From the NCBI RefSeq assembly GCF_030145815.1, contig NZ_JAIXHL010000023.1, positions 1 to 64,000 of the forward strand: DNA of 64,000 nt, written 5' to 3'. The position numbers and the translations under genes were made by a program. Source of the DNA: Sphingomonas sp. GTDB taxonomy: Bacteria > Pseudomonadota > Alphaproteobacteria > Sphingomonadales > Sphingomonadaceae. The notes under the pieces are model-generated. The model did no database searches, was not told the origin of the DNA, and saw only the letters and a list, made by a program, of their open reading frames with translations. Shown piece after piece: positions 53,538-62,983 of this stretch (position 1 is the stretch's first letter; the number at the start of each line of letters is the position of its first letter).

Positions 53538-55511
53538 ATGAGAGTGACGATGATCCGAACCGCCCTGATCGCACTCGCGCTCACCGCCGCCAGCCCGGCG
53601 CTCGCCGGACCGCTCACCGTGGCGCCGCATCTGGCGAGCCATATGGTCCTGCAGCAGGGCAAGCCCGCGCAGTTCCGGGGCGGTGGCGCGCAGCCAGGCG
53701 AAGCGGTCAGCGTCAGCTTTGGCACCGCCACCGCAACCGCGCGCGCCGACGCGCAGGGCAACTGGCAGGTCACCCTGCCCGCCCTCCCGAGTGGCCAGAG
53801 TGGGGCGGTCACGATCCGCGCGGCAAGCGGCGGCTCGCTACAGCTGGACGATGTCGTCACCGGCGATGTCTGGCTGTGCTCGGGCCAATCGAACATGGAC
53901 CTGCCGGTATCGGGCAGCGCCAACCCCGACCGCACCGCGCGCGAGAGTGCCGGGCTGCCGATCCGGCTGCTCAAGGTGAAGCGCACCGCCGAGGCAAAGC
54001 CGGCCCGCGATATCGTGCCCGAACTCACCTGGTCGCGCGCCGCGCCGGACAATCTCGGGGGCTTCTCCGCCGCCTGCTGGCACATGGCGCGTGAGATTCT
54101 GCGCAACGATCCCAAGACGCCGCTCGGCCTGATCCACGCCGCCTGGGGCGGGTCGACGATCGAGGACTGGATGTCGCCAGCAGCGCTCCGCTCGACCGGC
54201 GCGTCGCCCGAACAGCTGGCCTGGCTTGACCGTTACGCGGCTGATCCGGCGGGGGCGCTCACGGCAGCGGTGACTGCGACCGACCGCTGGGCGGAGCAGG
54301 CCGACCCCGGATCAGCGGGTGCCGCATGGGCCGCGCCGGGCTTTGACGACAGCGGCTGGGACCGGATCGCTGTCCCGGGTCAATGGGAGCGGTCCGGGAT
54401 CGACGGGCTTGGCGGCTATGACGGCATCATGTGGTTCCGCACCGGCATCACGCTCACCGCTGCGGAACTCGGCGAAGGCAAGGATGTGGTGCTCCAGCTC
54501 GGCCGGATCGACGAGCGTGACCGCGTGTGGATCAACGGCGTGCCTGTGGGCGCGCAGCTGGTCGCTGCCGAGCAGCGCAGCTACCGCATCCCGGCGGGCG
54601 TGCTGCGCGCAGGGGAGAACAGCATCGCCGTCCGCGTCATCGACGAAATGGGCGGCGGCGGGTTCAGCGGTCCAGCCGATGCACTCGCGCTGGTGCTGCC
54701 GGGTGGCGCACGCAAGCCGCTGGCCGGTTCGTGGCGCTATCGTCGCAGCACCGCCGACAGCGCGTGGAAGGAAGCGCCGCCCGCGATCCCGTGGAGCATG
54801 CCGCGCGGGCTGGCGATGGCGTGGAACGGCATGATCGGGCCGCTCGCGGGCACCGGACTGCGCGGCATTGCCTGGTATCAGGGGGAATCGAACACCAGCC
54901 GTGCGTCAGGCTATGCCGCCGCGCTGCGCACATGGCGGACGAGCTGGCGCGCGCATTTCGCCGACCCGGCGCTGCCGGTCGTGATCGTCCAGCTGCCCGG
55001 CTATGGGCCGCGCAGCCCCCGCCCGATCGACGCCCCATGGGCGCAATTGCGCGAAGCCCAGCGGGTCGTTGCCAATGAGGACCCCACTACCGGGCTGGCG
55101 GTCGCCATCGACCTCGGCATCGCGACCGATATCCACCCCGCGCACAAGGACGTGGTCGGCGAACGCATGGGGCAGGAAGCGCTGCGTGTCGCCTATGGCA
55201 AAGCCGTCCCGCCAGCGCCGCAGCCGGTGCGGGCGACCCGCACGCGCGAGGGGATCGAAATCACCCTGCGGTCCTCCGAAGGGCTGGCCGTGATGGGCGC
55301 GGTCGAGCCAGTCGGGTTCGAGCTGTGCGAGGCGAACGGCGCGTGCCGCTTTGCGCGCGCGATTGTGCGTGACCAAAGGGTGCTGGTAATCGACGATGGC
55401 CGCCCGGCCAGCATGGTTCGCTATGCGTGGCAGGGCAGCCCGGCGATCAACCTCTATGCGCGATCGGGGCTGCCAGTGGTCCCCTTTCGGCTCGAGATTG
55501 CGGCGGACTGA
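53538..55511 (+). CDS. sialate O-acetylesterase-like carbohydrate esterase
   Basis: 657 residues (ATG 53538; ATG 53550 also possible). Signal peptide ends at ALAG. The SGNH/SASA nucleophile motif is VWLCSGQSNMDLPV (near 115), with GIAWYQGESNT near 445 and the DIHPAHKD pair near 530. A jelly-roll-like insert (WAAPGFDDSGWDRIAVPGQW, about 255-385) interrupts the esterase, as in family members that act on plant or algal glycans. It would remove acetyl groups so the lyase can act. Last gene of the unit, convergent with tolC. Confidence 0.88.
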   Translation: MRVTMIRTALIALALTAASPALAGPLTVAPHLASHMVLQQGKPAQFRGGGAQPGEAVSVSFGTATATARADAQGNWQVTLPALPSGQSGAVTIRAASGGSLQLDDVVTGDVWLCSGQSNMDLPVSGSANPDRTARESAGLPIRLLKVKRTAEAKPARDIVPELTWSRAAPDNLGGFSAACWHMAREILRNDPKTPLGLIHAAWGGSTIEDWMSPAALRSTGASPEQLAWLDRYAADPAGALTAAVTATDRWAEQADPGSAGAAWAAPGFDDSGWDRIAVPGQWERSGIDGLGGYDGIMWFRTGITLTAAELGEGKDVVLQLGRIDERDRVWINGVPVGAQLVAAEQRSYRIPAGVLRAGENSIAVRVIDEMGGGGFSGPADALALVLPGGARKPLAGSWRYRRSTADSAWKEAPPAIPWSMPRGLAMAWNGMIGPLAGTGLRGIAWYQGESNTSRASGYAAALRTWRTSWRAHFADPALPVVIVQLPGYGPRSPRPIDAPWAQLREAQRVVANEDPTTGLAVAIDLGIATDIHPAHKDVVGERMGQEALRVAYGKAVPPAPQPVRATRTREGIEITLRSSEGLAVMGAVEPVGFELCEANGACRFARAIVRDQRVLVIDDGRPASMVRYAWQGSPAINLYARSGLPVVPFRLEIAAD

Positions 55512-55542
55512 CCGGCGGCTGATCCACCAAGCGAACACGCCC

Positions 55543-56808
55543 TCAGTTCCCGCCAAGCAGAGCGGCAAGCGCCTCTGACTGGACCAGCCTGCGCGCCAGC
55601 GCGCGGGTTTCCTCCGCTGCTGCCGCCGCCGCGTCGCGTTCGGCATCGAGCAGGGCGAGCATTGGCAGCGCGCCGGCCTGCACCTCGAGCCTGACGCCGC
55701 GCAGCGCTGCGTCCGAAGCTCCGCGCCGCGCACGTGCCGCGATCAGCGAACGGTCCGCGCCGATCAATGCGGCATAGGCGCCCGCCGTCCGCCGCTCGAC
55801 CTCTTGCTCGGCAGCGGCGAGTTGTGCGCTGCGCTCGGCGAGGTCAGCCTCGGCCGCACGGACCTTCGCCCCGGTGCGCCCGCCATCGAACAGGGTCCAG
55901 CGCGCGCGCACGCCGACACTCGCGCTATCGGCGCGATAGCCGGGGAAGAACTGATCGCGTACGCTCGCCGCCTCGGCATAGGCACCCAGCGTAGGCAGCC
56001 GCTCGGCCCGCGCCCCGGACACGCCGCCGCGCGCCACACCCACCATCGCCCGCGCCGCTGCGATGCCGGGATTGTTCGCGCGCGCGCGATCGATTGCCGC
56101 CTGCATCGACAGGTCGGGCAGCGGCGGAACCGGCAGGCGTTCATCGAGCACGACGTCCATTCCCGACAGGGACCGCAGCGCCGCGCGCGCCGCCGCCTGC
56201 TCACCCTCTGCCATGGCGCGGGCGGCCTGCGCTTCGGCGAGGCGGGCCTCGGCCAGCGCCATATCGGTGCTGGTCCCGGCCCCGGTCTCATATTTCAGCC
56301 GCGCCTGGCGTAATGCTTCAGTCAGCGTGGTTTCCATCCGGGCATAGGCGGCGGCGGTGTCTCGCGCGGCGACGGCTTCGGCATAGGTGCGCACCACGTC
56401 GATCCGCAGCGATAGCGCCGCCATCGTCGTCGTCGCTTGAGCGGCGGTTTCGCCCGCGCGTGCCTGACTGATCGCCGCGCCGACCCGGCCACCAGTGTAG
56501 AGCGGCAGCTCAGTACCGAACTGAAGCGTACGCGGCGTGACGGAATCGGCGCTGAGCCCGAAAAATCCCTGCGGATCGATCCGTCCGACACCGATCTGCC
56601 CTTGCACGCTGGCGCTCGGCATCCGCTCGGCACGCGCCTGATCGACTCTTGCCGAGGCGCCATCGGTCCGTGCGCGCGCTGCGGCAAGGTCGGGCGAGCG
56701 CGCCAGCGTCGCTTCGACCACGGTATCGAGCGACTGCGCCTGTGCCGGCACGCCGAATGCCAGCGCCGCCGACGCCGCCAGCAGCGCGCTCAGAGCATGG
56801 CGCCTCAC
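55543..56808 (-). CDS. TolC-family outer-membrane efflux protein
   Basis: 421 residues from GTG 56808, which overlaps the DUF2892 stop by GTGA; upstream open sequence is only the shadow of that gene. The signal peptide ends at AQAQ (about 25). Two repeats of coiled-coil/strand units are seen, each with the LPLYTGGRV / WTLFDGGRTGAKV strand motif near 115 and 320. Likely outer channel for the RND pump encoded on the opposite strand at 58728-62983. Confidence 0.9.
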   Translation of the reverse strand: MRRHALSALLAASAALAFGVPAQAQSLDTVVEATLARSPDLAAARARTDGASARVDQARAERMPSASVQGQIGVGRIDPQGFFGLSADSVTPRTLQFGTELPLYTGGRVGAAISQARAGETAAQATTTMAALSLRIDVVRTYAEAVAARDTAAAYARMETTLTEALRQARLKYETGAGTSTDMALAEARLAEAQAARAMAEGEQAAARAALRSLSGMDVVLDERLPVPPLPDLSMQAAIDRARANNPGIAAARAMVGVARGGVSGARAERLPTLGAYAEAASVRDQFFPGYRADSASVGVRARWTLFDGGRTGAKVRAAEADLAERSAQLAAAEQEVERRTAGAYAALIGADRSLIAARARRGASDAALRGVRLEVQAGALPMLALLDAERDAAAAAAEETRALARRLVQSEALAALLGGN

Positions 56809-57008
56809 CGGAACACCCTGCCCGGCTGTACGCCCAAACGCTTGAACAGCATCGCGGCCGGGCAGAAGCCCGTGAACGCCGCCTGGAGCATGTTGCCCCC
56901 GGCGAACAGCGTCAGGCCGATCCACCAGGGGTGAACGGTCAGCGACAGGATGGCGCTCACCAACACCACAGTTCCGGCAAAGGCGAGCACGGCGCGATCG
57001 AGGTTCAT
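56805..57008 (-). CDS. DUF2892 membrane protein
   Basis: 67 residues, two hydrophobic helices (about 6-25, 29-45) with the DUF2892 motifs NLDRAVLAFAGTVVL and FTGFCPAAMLFKRLG. The same unit forms the membrane part of YgaP, a rhodanese, and such small genes are common in sulfide-oxidation clusters. The cysteine C49 is conserved in the family. Coupled to tolC; 15 bases after the SQR gene. Confidence 0.88.
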   Translation of the reverse strand: MNLDRAVLAFAGTVVLVSAILSLTVHPWWIGLTLFAGGNMLQAAFTGFCPAAMLFKRLGVQPGRVFR

Positions 57009-57023
57009 GGGACAGACCTTTCC

Positions 57024-58304
57024 TTAGTCGAAGCGGAGTTTCTTGATGCCGAGCACGTGCAGCGCGAGCTTCTCGTAGAAGGGCTCGCTCTCGCCCTTGC
57101 GGACCTTGCGCAGGAAATATTTCTCGAAGCCAATCTTTGCGAGATGCACCCATTTGCCCGCCGCCGACCAGTTGGTGTTGCGCGGCGGGATTTGCGGCTT
57201 GGCAACGAACGCAACGCCGCCATCCCCGAAATCGGCAAGGCAGATGGCGTTCCACGTCGCCTCATGCGTCGGCTCCTCGCCAGCGTGGATCTGTTTCAGA
57301 TTCTGCGCGATCGCAGTGACCATGCTCTCGATCATGAAGCCGGTCTTGGGCACGCCGACGGGGAGTGGCGTCGGCCCGGTCGGCGGGATCGCGATGCACA
57401 CGCCCAGCGCAAAGATGTTGCGATAGGTCGGGTTGCGCTGGTGCTTGTCGGTCAGGATGAAGCCGCGCGGATTGCTCAGCCCCTCGATCCCCTGCACCGC
57501 CGGAACGCCACGGAACGCCGGCAACAGCATCGCCCAGCCGAAATCGAGGTCGTGCGCCTTTTTGAGCGACCCGTCCTCATTGACCTCTTCGGCGTGCAGC
57601 ACGCCATCCTCGACGCTGGTCACGCGGGTGTTGGTCAGCCACTTGATGTGCCGCTCGCGCATTTCGCTTTCGAGCATCGATTTGGTGTCGCCGACCCCAT
57701 CCAGGCCGAGATGGCCGATATAGGGTTCGGGCGTGACGAAGGTCATCGGCACCTTGTCGCGAATCTTGCGACGCTTGAGCTCGGTGTCGAGCACCATCGC
57801 CATTTCATAAGCCGGGCCGTAGCAGGACGCGCCCTGCGCCGCGCCGACGACGATCGGGCGCGGGTTGGCGCACAGCTCCTCGAACTTGGCGTGCGCCGCC
57901 GCCGCATGATCGGTGTGACAGATCGATTCAGTATGGCCATCCGGGCCGAAGCCGGGGATTTCATCGAAGGCAAGGTCGGGGCCGGTCGCGATGACCAGAT
58001 AGTCGTAATCAATGGAGCTGCCGTCGAGCAGTTCGACGCGGTTTTCGGTCGGATGCACTTTCGCCGCGCCAATGCTCGAATAGGCAATGCCGTGCTTCTG
58101 CATCACCGGGGGCAGATGGACGCGAATCGCCTCCGGCTCGCGCCAGCCGACCGCGACCCAGGGGTTGGACGGGACGAACCAGTAATCCTCGCCCTTGTTC
58201 ACCACCGTGACCCGCGCTTTGCCCTTCAGCGCCTCGCGAATTTCATAGGCGGCGATAGTGCCACCCAGCCCCGCCCCCAGCACCACGACATGTGAGTCCG
58301 ACAT
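57024..58304 (-). CDS. sqr: sulfide:quinone oxidoreductase
   Basis: 426 residues, ATG 58304 with GGAGAG 5-10 bases upstream. Flavoprotein at the inner membrane that oxidises sulfide to persulfide or polysulfide and passes electrons to quinone. FAD motif VVVLGAGLGGTIAAYEI (6-22). Three cysteines match the Acidithiobacillus enzyme: C129 (ESICHTDH), C161 (GASCYGP) and C354 (NAICLADFGD). Heads the minus-strand unit sqr-DUF2892-tolC, divergent from the rhodanese gene, with a shared palindrome between. Confidence 0.92.
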   Translation of the reverse strand: MSDSHVVVLGAGLGGTIAAYEIREALKGKARVTVVNKGEDYWFVPSNPWVAVGWREPEAIRVHLPPVMQKHGIAYSSIGAAKVHPTENRVELLDGSSIDYDYLVIATGPDLAFDEIPGFGPDGHTESICHTDHAAAAHAKFEELCANPRPIVVGAAQGASCYGPAYEMAMVLDTELKRRKIRDKVPMTFVTPEPYIGHLGLDGVGDTKSMLESEMRERHIKWLTNTRVTSVEDGVLHAEEVNEDGSLKKAHDLDFGWAMLLPAFRGVPAVQGIEGLSNPRGFILTDKHQRNPTYRNIFALGVCIAIPPTGPTPLPVGVPKTGFMIESMVTAIAQNLKQIHAGEEPTHEATWNAICLADFGDGGVAFVAKPQIPPRNTNWSAAGKWVHLAKIGFEKYFLRKVRKGESEPFYEKLALHVLGIKKLRFD

Positions 58305-58327
58305 GACCTCTCTCCAATAAATTCGAG

Positions 58328-58360
58328 TTGACTAATATGCTGTGTAATGCATATTAGCAA
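58328..58360. promoter_or_regulatory. overlapping divergent promoters over a 9-bp palindrome (sqr / rhodanese)
   Basis: CTAATATGC (58332-58340) and GCATATTAG (58349-58357) are perfect arms. Rightward: TTGACT 58328-58333, 18 bases, TATTAG 58352-58357. Leftward: TTGCTA 58360-58355, 17 bases, TATTAG 58337-58332. Each -10 is thus an arm of the palindrome, so a bound repressor would silence both sides. The inner pattern AATAT-N12-ATATT recurs before the hydrolase gene at 63382. The ArsR-type protein at 62980 is the likely ligand. Confidence 0.65.
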
Positions 58361-58382
58361 TACTCAATTTTAGAGGATTGCC

Positions 58383-58724
58383 ATGTTTGGTCTGTTCAGG
58401 AGACGCACGATGCGTGAGGTCACACCCAATGAGTTGCAGGCGATGATCGCGGACGGAACCGCGCTGCTCGTCGACGTGCGCGAGCGCGACGAGTTCGCGA
58501 GCGGCCACATTGCCGGTGCGGTCAATCTGCCGCTCTCCGCGTTCGACCCCGCCGCCCTGCCCGATCCCGGCGCACGCACGCTCGTGCTCAACTGCGCGGG
58601 CGGCAAGCGATCGGCGATGGCGCTGGGCAAGTGCGCGGTGGCAGAGGCCGCCGTCGACACGCATCTCGCCGGCGGAATCGCCGCGTGGAAGGCCGCTGGC
58701 CTTCCGGTCACCCAGAGAGCCTGA
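58383..58724 (+). CDS. single-domain rhodanese (sulfurtransferase)
   Basis: 113 residues. A basic N-terminus (FGLFRRRTM) leads to one rhodanese domain: DVRERDEFASGHIAGAVNLP and the active-site loop with C71 in NCAGGKRSAMA. Transfers sulfane sulfur, here probably from the SQR product. An in-frame ATG at 58410 would remove nine residues. Four-base gap to the adaptor gene. Confidence 0.9.
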   Translation: MFGLFRRRTMREVTPNELQAMIADGTALLVDVRERDEFASGHIAGAVNLPLSAFDPAALPDPGARTLVLNCAGGKRSAMALGKCAVAEAAVDTHLAGGIAAWKAAGLPVTQRA

Positions 58725-58727
58725 CCG

Positions 58728-59747
58728 ATGCGCTGGCGCCTCCCTCTTCTGCTCGCTGCAACCGCCCTTCCGCTCGCCGCGTGCGGGGGTGAGGCCGAGT
58801 CGCCAGCCGCCAGCGCGTCCCGCTATGCCGGGCCGACGCTGACCGTCCGGAGCACCGACACCACCGACTGGCGGACCGTCAGCGCCAGCATCACCAGCGT
58901 CGATCAGGCGCAGGCGATGGCGCGCATCCCCGGCGTGCTGACCAGCCTGACCATCAAGGAAGGCGATATGGTCGCGCGCGGGCAGGTCATCGGGCGCATC
59001 ATCGACAGCCAGTTGGGCTATCAGAGCAGCGCTTATGGTGCGCAGGCTGCGGCTGCCGAGGCGCAGGCGGCACAGGCGCGGGCAGAACTGGCGCGCACGC
59101 AATTCCTCTATGACAACGGCGTTTACGCCAAGGCGCGGCTGGATCAGGCACAGGCCGGTGCCCGGGCGGCGGAGGCGCAGATTCACGCCGCCCGCGCGCA
59201 GCAATCAGCGGTGTCCGCTGTCGCCGGACAGGGCGCAGTGACCGCGCCGTCCGCCGGGCGCGTGCTGATCGCGAACATCCCCGCCGGGTCGGCAGTCGCG
59301 CCGGGCATGGCGATTGCGACGATTACCTCCGGCCCGGTCATCCTGCGGCTCGAACTGCCCGAGAGCCTCGCCGCCACGATCCGTCCCGGTGCAGCGGTCA
59401 CCGCCGAACTGGCCCCCGGCGATACGCGGCGCGGCACGGTGACCAAGCTCTATCCCGCAGTGAATGGTGGACAGGTCGCCGCCGATGTCGTCATCGACAA
59501 ACTGCCCGCAGACCTGATCGGCCGTCGCGTGTCGGCGCGGGTCGAGGCAGGACGCCGCGCGGCGCTGATCGTGCCCAAGGCCGCGATCACCACCCGCTTC
59601 GGGGTGGACAGCGTGCGGCTGGTCGGTTCGAACGGGACACTCGCGACGGTGCCGGTGCAGACTGCGCCGACCGGCGATCCGAAGCAGGTCGAAATTCTGT
59701 CGGGCATCGCTGCGGGCGACCGCCTCGCGCTCGGAGCGTCGCAATGA
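58728..59747 (+). CDS. RND efflux periplasmic adaptor lipoprotein
   Basis: 339 residues. The lipobox LAAC puts the lipid on C19. HlyD/MFP fold: barrel-sandwich strands (ARIPGVLTSLTIKEGDMVARG, about 65-85), an alanine-rich hairpin (about 105-160), and a return strand VTAPSAGRVLIANIPAGSAV. Links the RND pump to TolC. ATGA overlap with the pump gene. Confidence 0.93.
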   Translation: MRWRLPLLLAATALPLAACGGEAESPAASASRYAGPTLTVRSTDTTDWRTVSASITSVDQAQAMARIPGVLTSLTIKEGDMVARGQVIGRIIDSQLGYQSSAYGAQAAAAEAQAAQARAELARTQFLYDNGVYAKARLDQAQAGARAAEAQIHAARAQQSAVSAVAGQGAVTAPSAGRVLIANIPAGSAVAPGMAIATITSGPVILRLELPESLAATIRPGAAVTAELAPGDTRRGTVTKLYPAVNGGQVAADVVIDKLPADLIGRRVSARVEAGRRAALIVPKAAITTRFGVDSVRLVGSNGTLATVPVQTAPTGDPKQVEILSGIAAGDRLALGASQ

Positions 59748-62700
59748 ATCTCGGAATCTCCGGTCGGCTCACGCGCGCCTTCATCAATTCGCCACTGACC
59801 CCGCTCGCGCTGCTCGCCGCGATCCTGGTCGGCCTGCTCGCCACCATCACCATCCCGCGTGAGGAAGAGCCGCAAATCTCGGTGCCGATGGTCGACATCA
59901 TGGTCGCCGCGCCCGGTCTGTCGGCGGGCGATGCGGTCGAACTGCTCGCCAAGCCGCTGGAGACGATCGTCAAGTCGGTTGACGGGGTCGAGCATGTCTA
60001 TACCCAGGCCGAATCCAACGGCGTGATGGTCACCGCCCGCTTCCTCGTCGGCTCCAAGCCGGAGGATGCGGCGATCCGGATCGAGGAAAAGCTGCGCGCT
60101 AATATGGACCGGATCCCGGTCGGCATCCCCCAGCCGCGCGTTACCGTGCGCGGCATCAACGATGTGCCGATCGTTGTCCTCACCCTCACCCCGCGCCCCG
60201 ATGCGCCGGGGGTGTGGAATGATCAGGCGCTCGCCCAGCTCGCCGGGCGGCTGCGCACCGAAATCGCCAAGGTGCCCGATGTCGGCCTGACCTTCATCGT
60301 CGGCGGCCAGCAACAGGCGATCCGCATCGCCCCCGATCCCGCGCGGCTCGCGGCGATGCAGGTGCCGCTGGGCAATGTGATCGAGGCGACGTCACAGGCC
60401 AATCGCGCCTTCCCCGCCGGACAGGTGCGCGAGGGCGGCCAGACCGCTCAGGTGGTGGCCGGGCGCACGCTCGAGTCCGCCGAGGCGGTCGGCGCGCTGG
60501 TGGTGCGTTCGATCAACGGCGCGCCCGTCTATCTGCGCGACGTCGCCGATGTCAGTGAAGCACCGACCCAGGATCAGGCGCGCGCCTGGCGCTGGGCGCG
60601 CAACGGCGATCGCTGGTCGAGCGCTCCGGCGGTCAGCCTCGCCATCGCCAAGCGCGCCGGGGCCAATGCGGTCACCGTGTCGCACGCAATCACCGATCGG
60701 GTCGAGCGGCTGAAGGGCAGTCTGATCCCCGATACCGTCACCGTCGCGGTGACGCGCAACTATGGTGAGACCGCCGATCACAAGGCGAACGAGCTATTGT
60801 TCCACCTCGCGCTCGCCACCGTGTCGATCGTGCTGCTGATCGGCTTTGCGATCGGCTGGCGCGAGGCCGGGGTCACGGCGATCGTGATCCCGACCACGAT
60901 CCTGCTCACCATGTTTGCGTCGAACCTGATGGGCTTCACGATCAACCGCGTCAGCCTGTTCGCGCTGATCTTTTCGATCGGCATCCTGGTCGACGACGCA
61001 ATCGTGATGATCGAGAATATCGCCCGGCACTGGGCGATGGGCGATGTCGGGACCGAGGGCGGCCGCACGCGCGTGTCCGCCGCGATCGACGCCGTGGCGG
61101 AGGTCGGCAACCCGACCATCGTCGCGACGCTGACCGTGGTCGCCGCACTGCTGCCGATGCTGTTCGTGTCGGGCCTGATGGGGCCGTATATGGCACCAAT
61201 CCCGATCAACGCATCGGCGGCGATGATCTTTTCCTTCTTCGTCGCGGTGATCATCGCCCCGTGGCTGATGATCCGTTTTGCCCGCAAGACGCTGGCTGCG
61301 GGCCATGGCCATGACGATGCGCATGGCGGCAAGCTCGGCGCGCTGTATGGCCGCGTCGCCGCGCGGGTGATCGCCACGCGGCGCAGTGCCTGGACCTTCC
61401 TGATCGCGGTCGGGCTGGCGACGTTGCTCGCCGGATCGATGTTCTATTTCAAGGCGGTGACGGTGAAGCTGCTACCCTTCGACAACAAGTCGGAGGTGCA
61501 GCTGGTCGTCGACCTGCCCGAAGGGACCAGCCTGGAAGCAACGTCGCGCCTGCTGGAACAGGCGGCGGCGGTCGCGCGCACCGTGCCCGAGGTGACGGCG
61601 ATGGAGGCTTATGCCGGGACCTCCGCCCCGTTCAACTTCAACGGCCTGGTCCGTCATTACTTCCTGCGCGACAAGCCGTGGATGGGCGACCTGATGCTCA
61701 CCCTCGCGCCGAAGGAGGAGCGGGCGCGTGCCAGCCACGACGTCGCCGTCGCGTTACGCGAGCGATTGAAGGCGCTGCCGCTACCCGCCGGTGGGTCGAT
61801 CAAGGTCGTCGAAACCCCGCCCGGCCCGCCGGTCATGGCAACGCTGCTCGCCGAAGTCTATGGCCCGGATGAAGCGACGCGCCGCAACGTCGCGACCGAG
61901 GTGGAGAAGCTGTTCCGCTCCGTCCCCTTTATCGTCGATGTCGACAATAGCTTCGGCACGGCGGCACCCGAGCTGCGGCTGATCCCGCAGCGCGACCGGC
62001 TGGACTATTACGGCCTGTCCGAACGCCAACTATTCGATTCGATCGGCGCGCTGCTGGGTAACACGGTGGTCGGCCATGCGCCGCAGGGCGACGGACGCGA
62101 CGCGCTGCCGATCCAGATCGGCCTCAACCAATCGCAGCGCAGCTGGAGCCAGGCGCTTGCCGCGACCCCGGTCGCGGTGACGCGCGGGGCCGCCGGTCCA
62201 CAGCTGGTGCCACTGGGCGAGTTGGTCGAGGCGCGGATGGTAACGGCCGATCCGGCGATCTTCCGCCGCGACGGGCGCGGCGCGACGATGGTCAGCGCCG
62301 AACTGGCTGGCCGCTACGAAGCGCCGATCTATGGCATGCTCGCCGTCAACGAAGCGATCGACGCGCATGACTGGGCCGCGCGCGGCCTGCCCAAGCCCGA
62401 AATCCGCCTGAACGGCCAGCCCGAGGACGAGAGCACCCCATCGCTGCTGTGGGATGGGGAGTGGGAGATCACCTGGGTCACGTTCCGCGACATGGGGGCG
62501 GCGTTCATGGTCGCGCTGCTCGGCATCTATGTGCTGGTCGTTGCGCAGTTCGGCAATTTCAAGATTCCGCTGGTAATCCTGACCCCGATCCCGCTCACGC
62601 TGGTCGGCATCGTGCTGGGCCATATCGTCTTCGGCGCGCCGTTCACCGCGACCTCGATGATCGGGTTCATCGCGCTTGCCGGAATCATCGTGCGGAACTC

Positions 62701-62983
62701 GATCCTGCTGGTGGATTTTATCCGCCATGCCCGGTCAGAGGATAAATCCCTGCGCGACACGTTGCTGGAGGCGGGGATGATCCGGTTCAAGCCGATCGTG
62801 CTGACGGCGGCGGCCGCGATGATCGGCGCGGCGGTGATCCTGACCGACCCGATCTTTCAGGGGCTTGCGATTTCGCTGTTGTTCGGCTTGGCTTCCTCGA
62901 CACTGCTGACCGTGCTCGTCATCCCTGCCATCTATGTGGTGCTGCGCGATGACGAGCGGCCCATGACGAAGGCACTTCAATGA
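59744..62983 (+). CDS. RND-family efflux pump (AcrB/MdtB-like)
   Basis: 1079 residues, full length for the family. Twelve spans in the RND pattern, two large periplasmic loops, and the proton-relay aspartates of span 4 in SIGILVDDAIVMIENIARH (about 407-425). Opening LTRAFINSPLTPLALLAAIL and PREEEPQISVPMVDI follow the hydrophobe/amphiphile-efflux type, not the heavy-metal type. Placed within a sulfide cluster with its own adaptor and regulator; substrate unknown. Four-base overlaps both sides. Confidence 0.94.
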   Translation: MNLGISGRLTRAFINSPLTPLALLAAILVGLLATITIPREEEPQISVPMVDIMVAAPGLSAGDAVELLAKPLETIVKSVDGVEHVYTQAESNGVMVTARFLVGSKPEDAAIRIEEKLRANMDRIPVGIPQPRVTVRGINDVPIVVLTLTPRPDAPGVWNDQALAQLAGRLRTEIAKVPDVGLTFIVGGQQQAIRIAPDPARLAAMQVPLGNVIEATSQANRAFPAGQVREGGQTAQVVAGRTLESAEAVGALVVRSINGAPVYLRDVADVSEAPTQDQARAWRWARNGDRWSSAPAVSLAIAKRAGANAVTVSHAITDRVERLKGSLIPDTVTVAVTRNYGETADHKANELLFHLALATVSIVLLIGFAIGWREAGVTAIVIPTTILLTMFASNLMGFTINRVSLFALIFSIGILVDDAIVMIENIARHWAMGDVGTEGGRTRVSAAIDAVAEVGNPTIVATLTVVAALLPMLFVSGLMGPYMAPIPINASAAMIFSFFVAVIIAPWLMIRFARKTLAAGHGHDDAHGGKLGALYGRVAARVIATRRSAWTFLIAVGLATLLAGSMFYFKAVTVKLLPFDNKSEVQLVVDLPEGTSLEATSRLLEQAAAVARTVPEVTAMEAYAGTSAPFNFNGLVRHYFLRDKPWMGDLMLTLAPKEERARASHDVAVALRERLKALPLPAGGSIKVVETPPGPPVMATLLAEVYGPDEATRRNVATEVEKLFRSVPFIVDVDNSFGTAAPELRLIPQRDRLDYYGLSERQLFDSIGALLGNTVVGHAPQGDGRDALPIQIGLNQSQRSWSQALAATPVAVTRGAAGPQLVPLGELVEARMVTADPAIFRRDGRGATMVSAELAGRYEAPIYGMLAVNEAIDAHDWAARGLPKPEIRLNGQPEDESTPSLLWDGEWEITWVTFRDMGAAFMVALLGIYVLVVAQFGNFKIPLVILTPIPLTLVGIVLGHIVFGAPFTATSMIGFIALAGIIVRNSILLVDFIRHARSEDKSLRDTLLEAGMIRFKPIVLTAAAAMIGAAVILTDPIFQGLAISLLFGLASSTLLTVLVIPAIYVVLRDDERPMTKALQ

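Noticed and set aside
57009..57255. N-terminal extension joining tolC, DUF2892 and more into one 570-codon frame
   Set aside because: The frame is open through the DUF2892 and SQR genes by chance of high GC; the signal peptide and GTG at 56808 mark the real tolC start.
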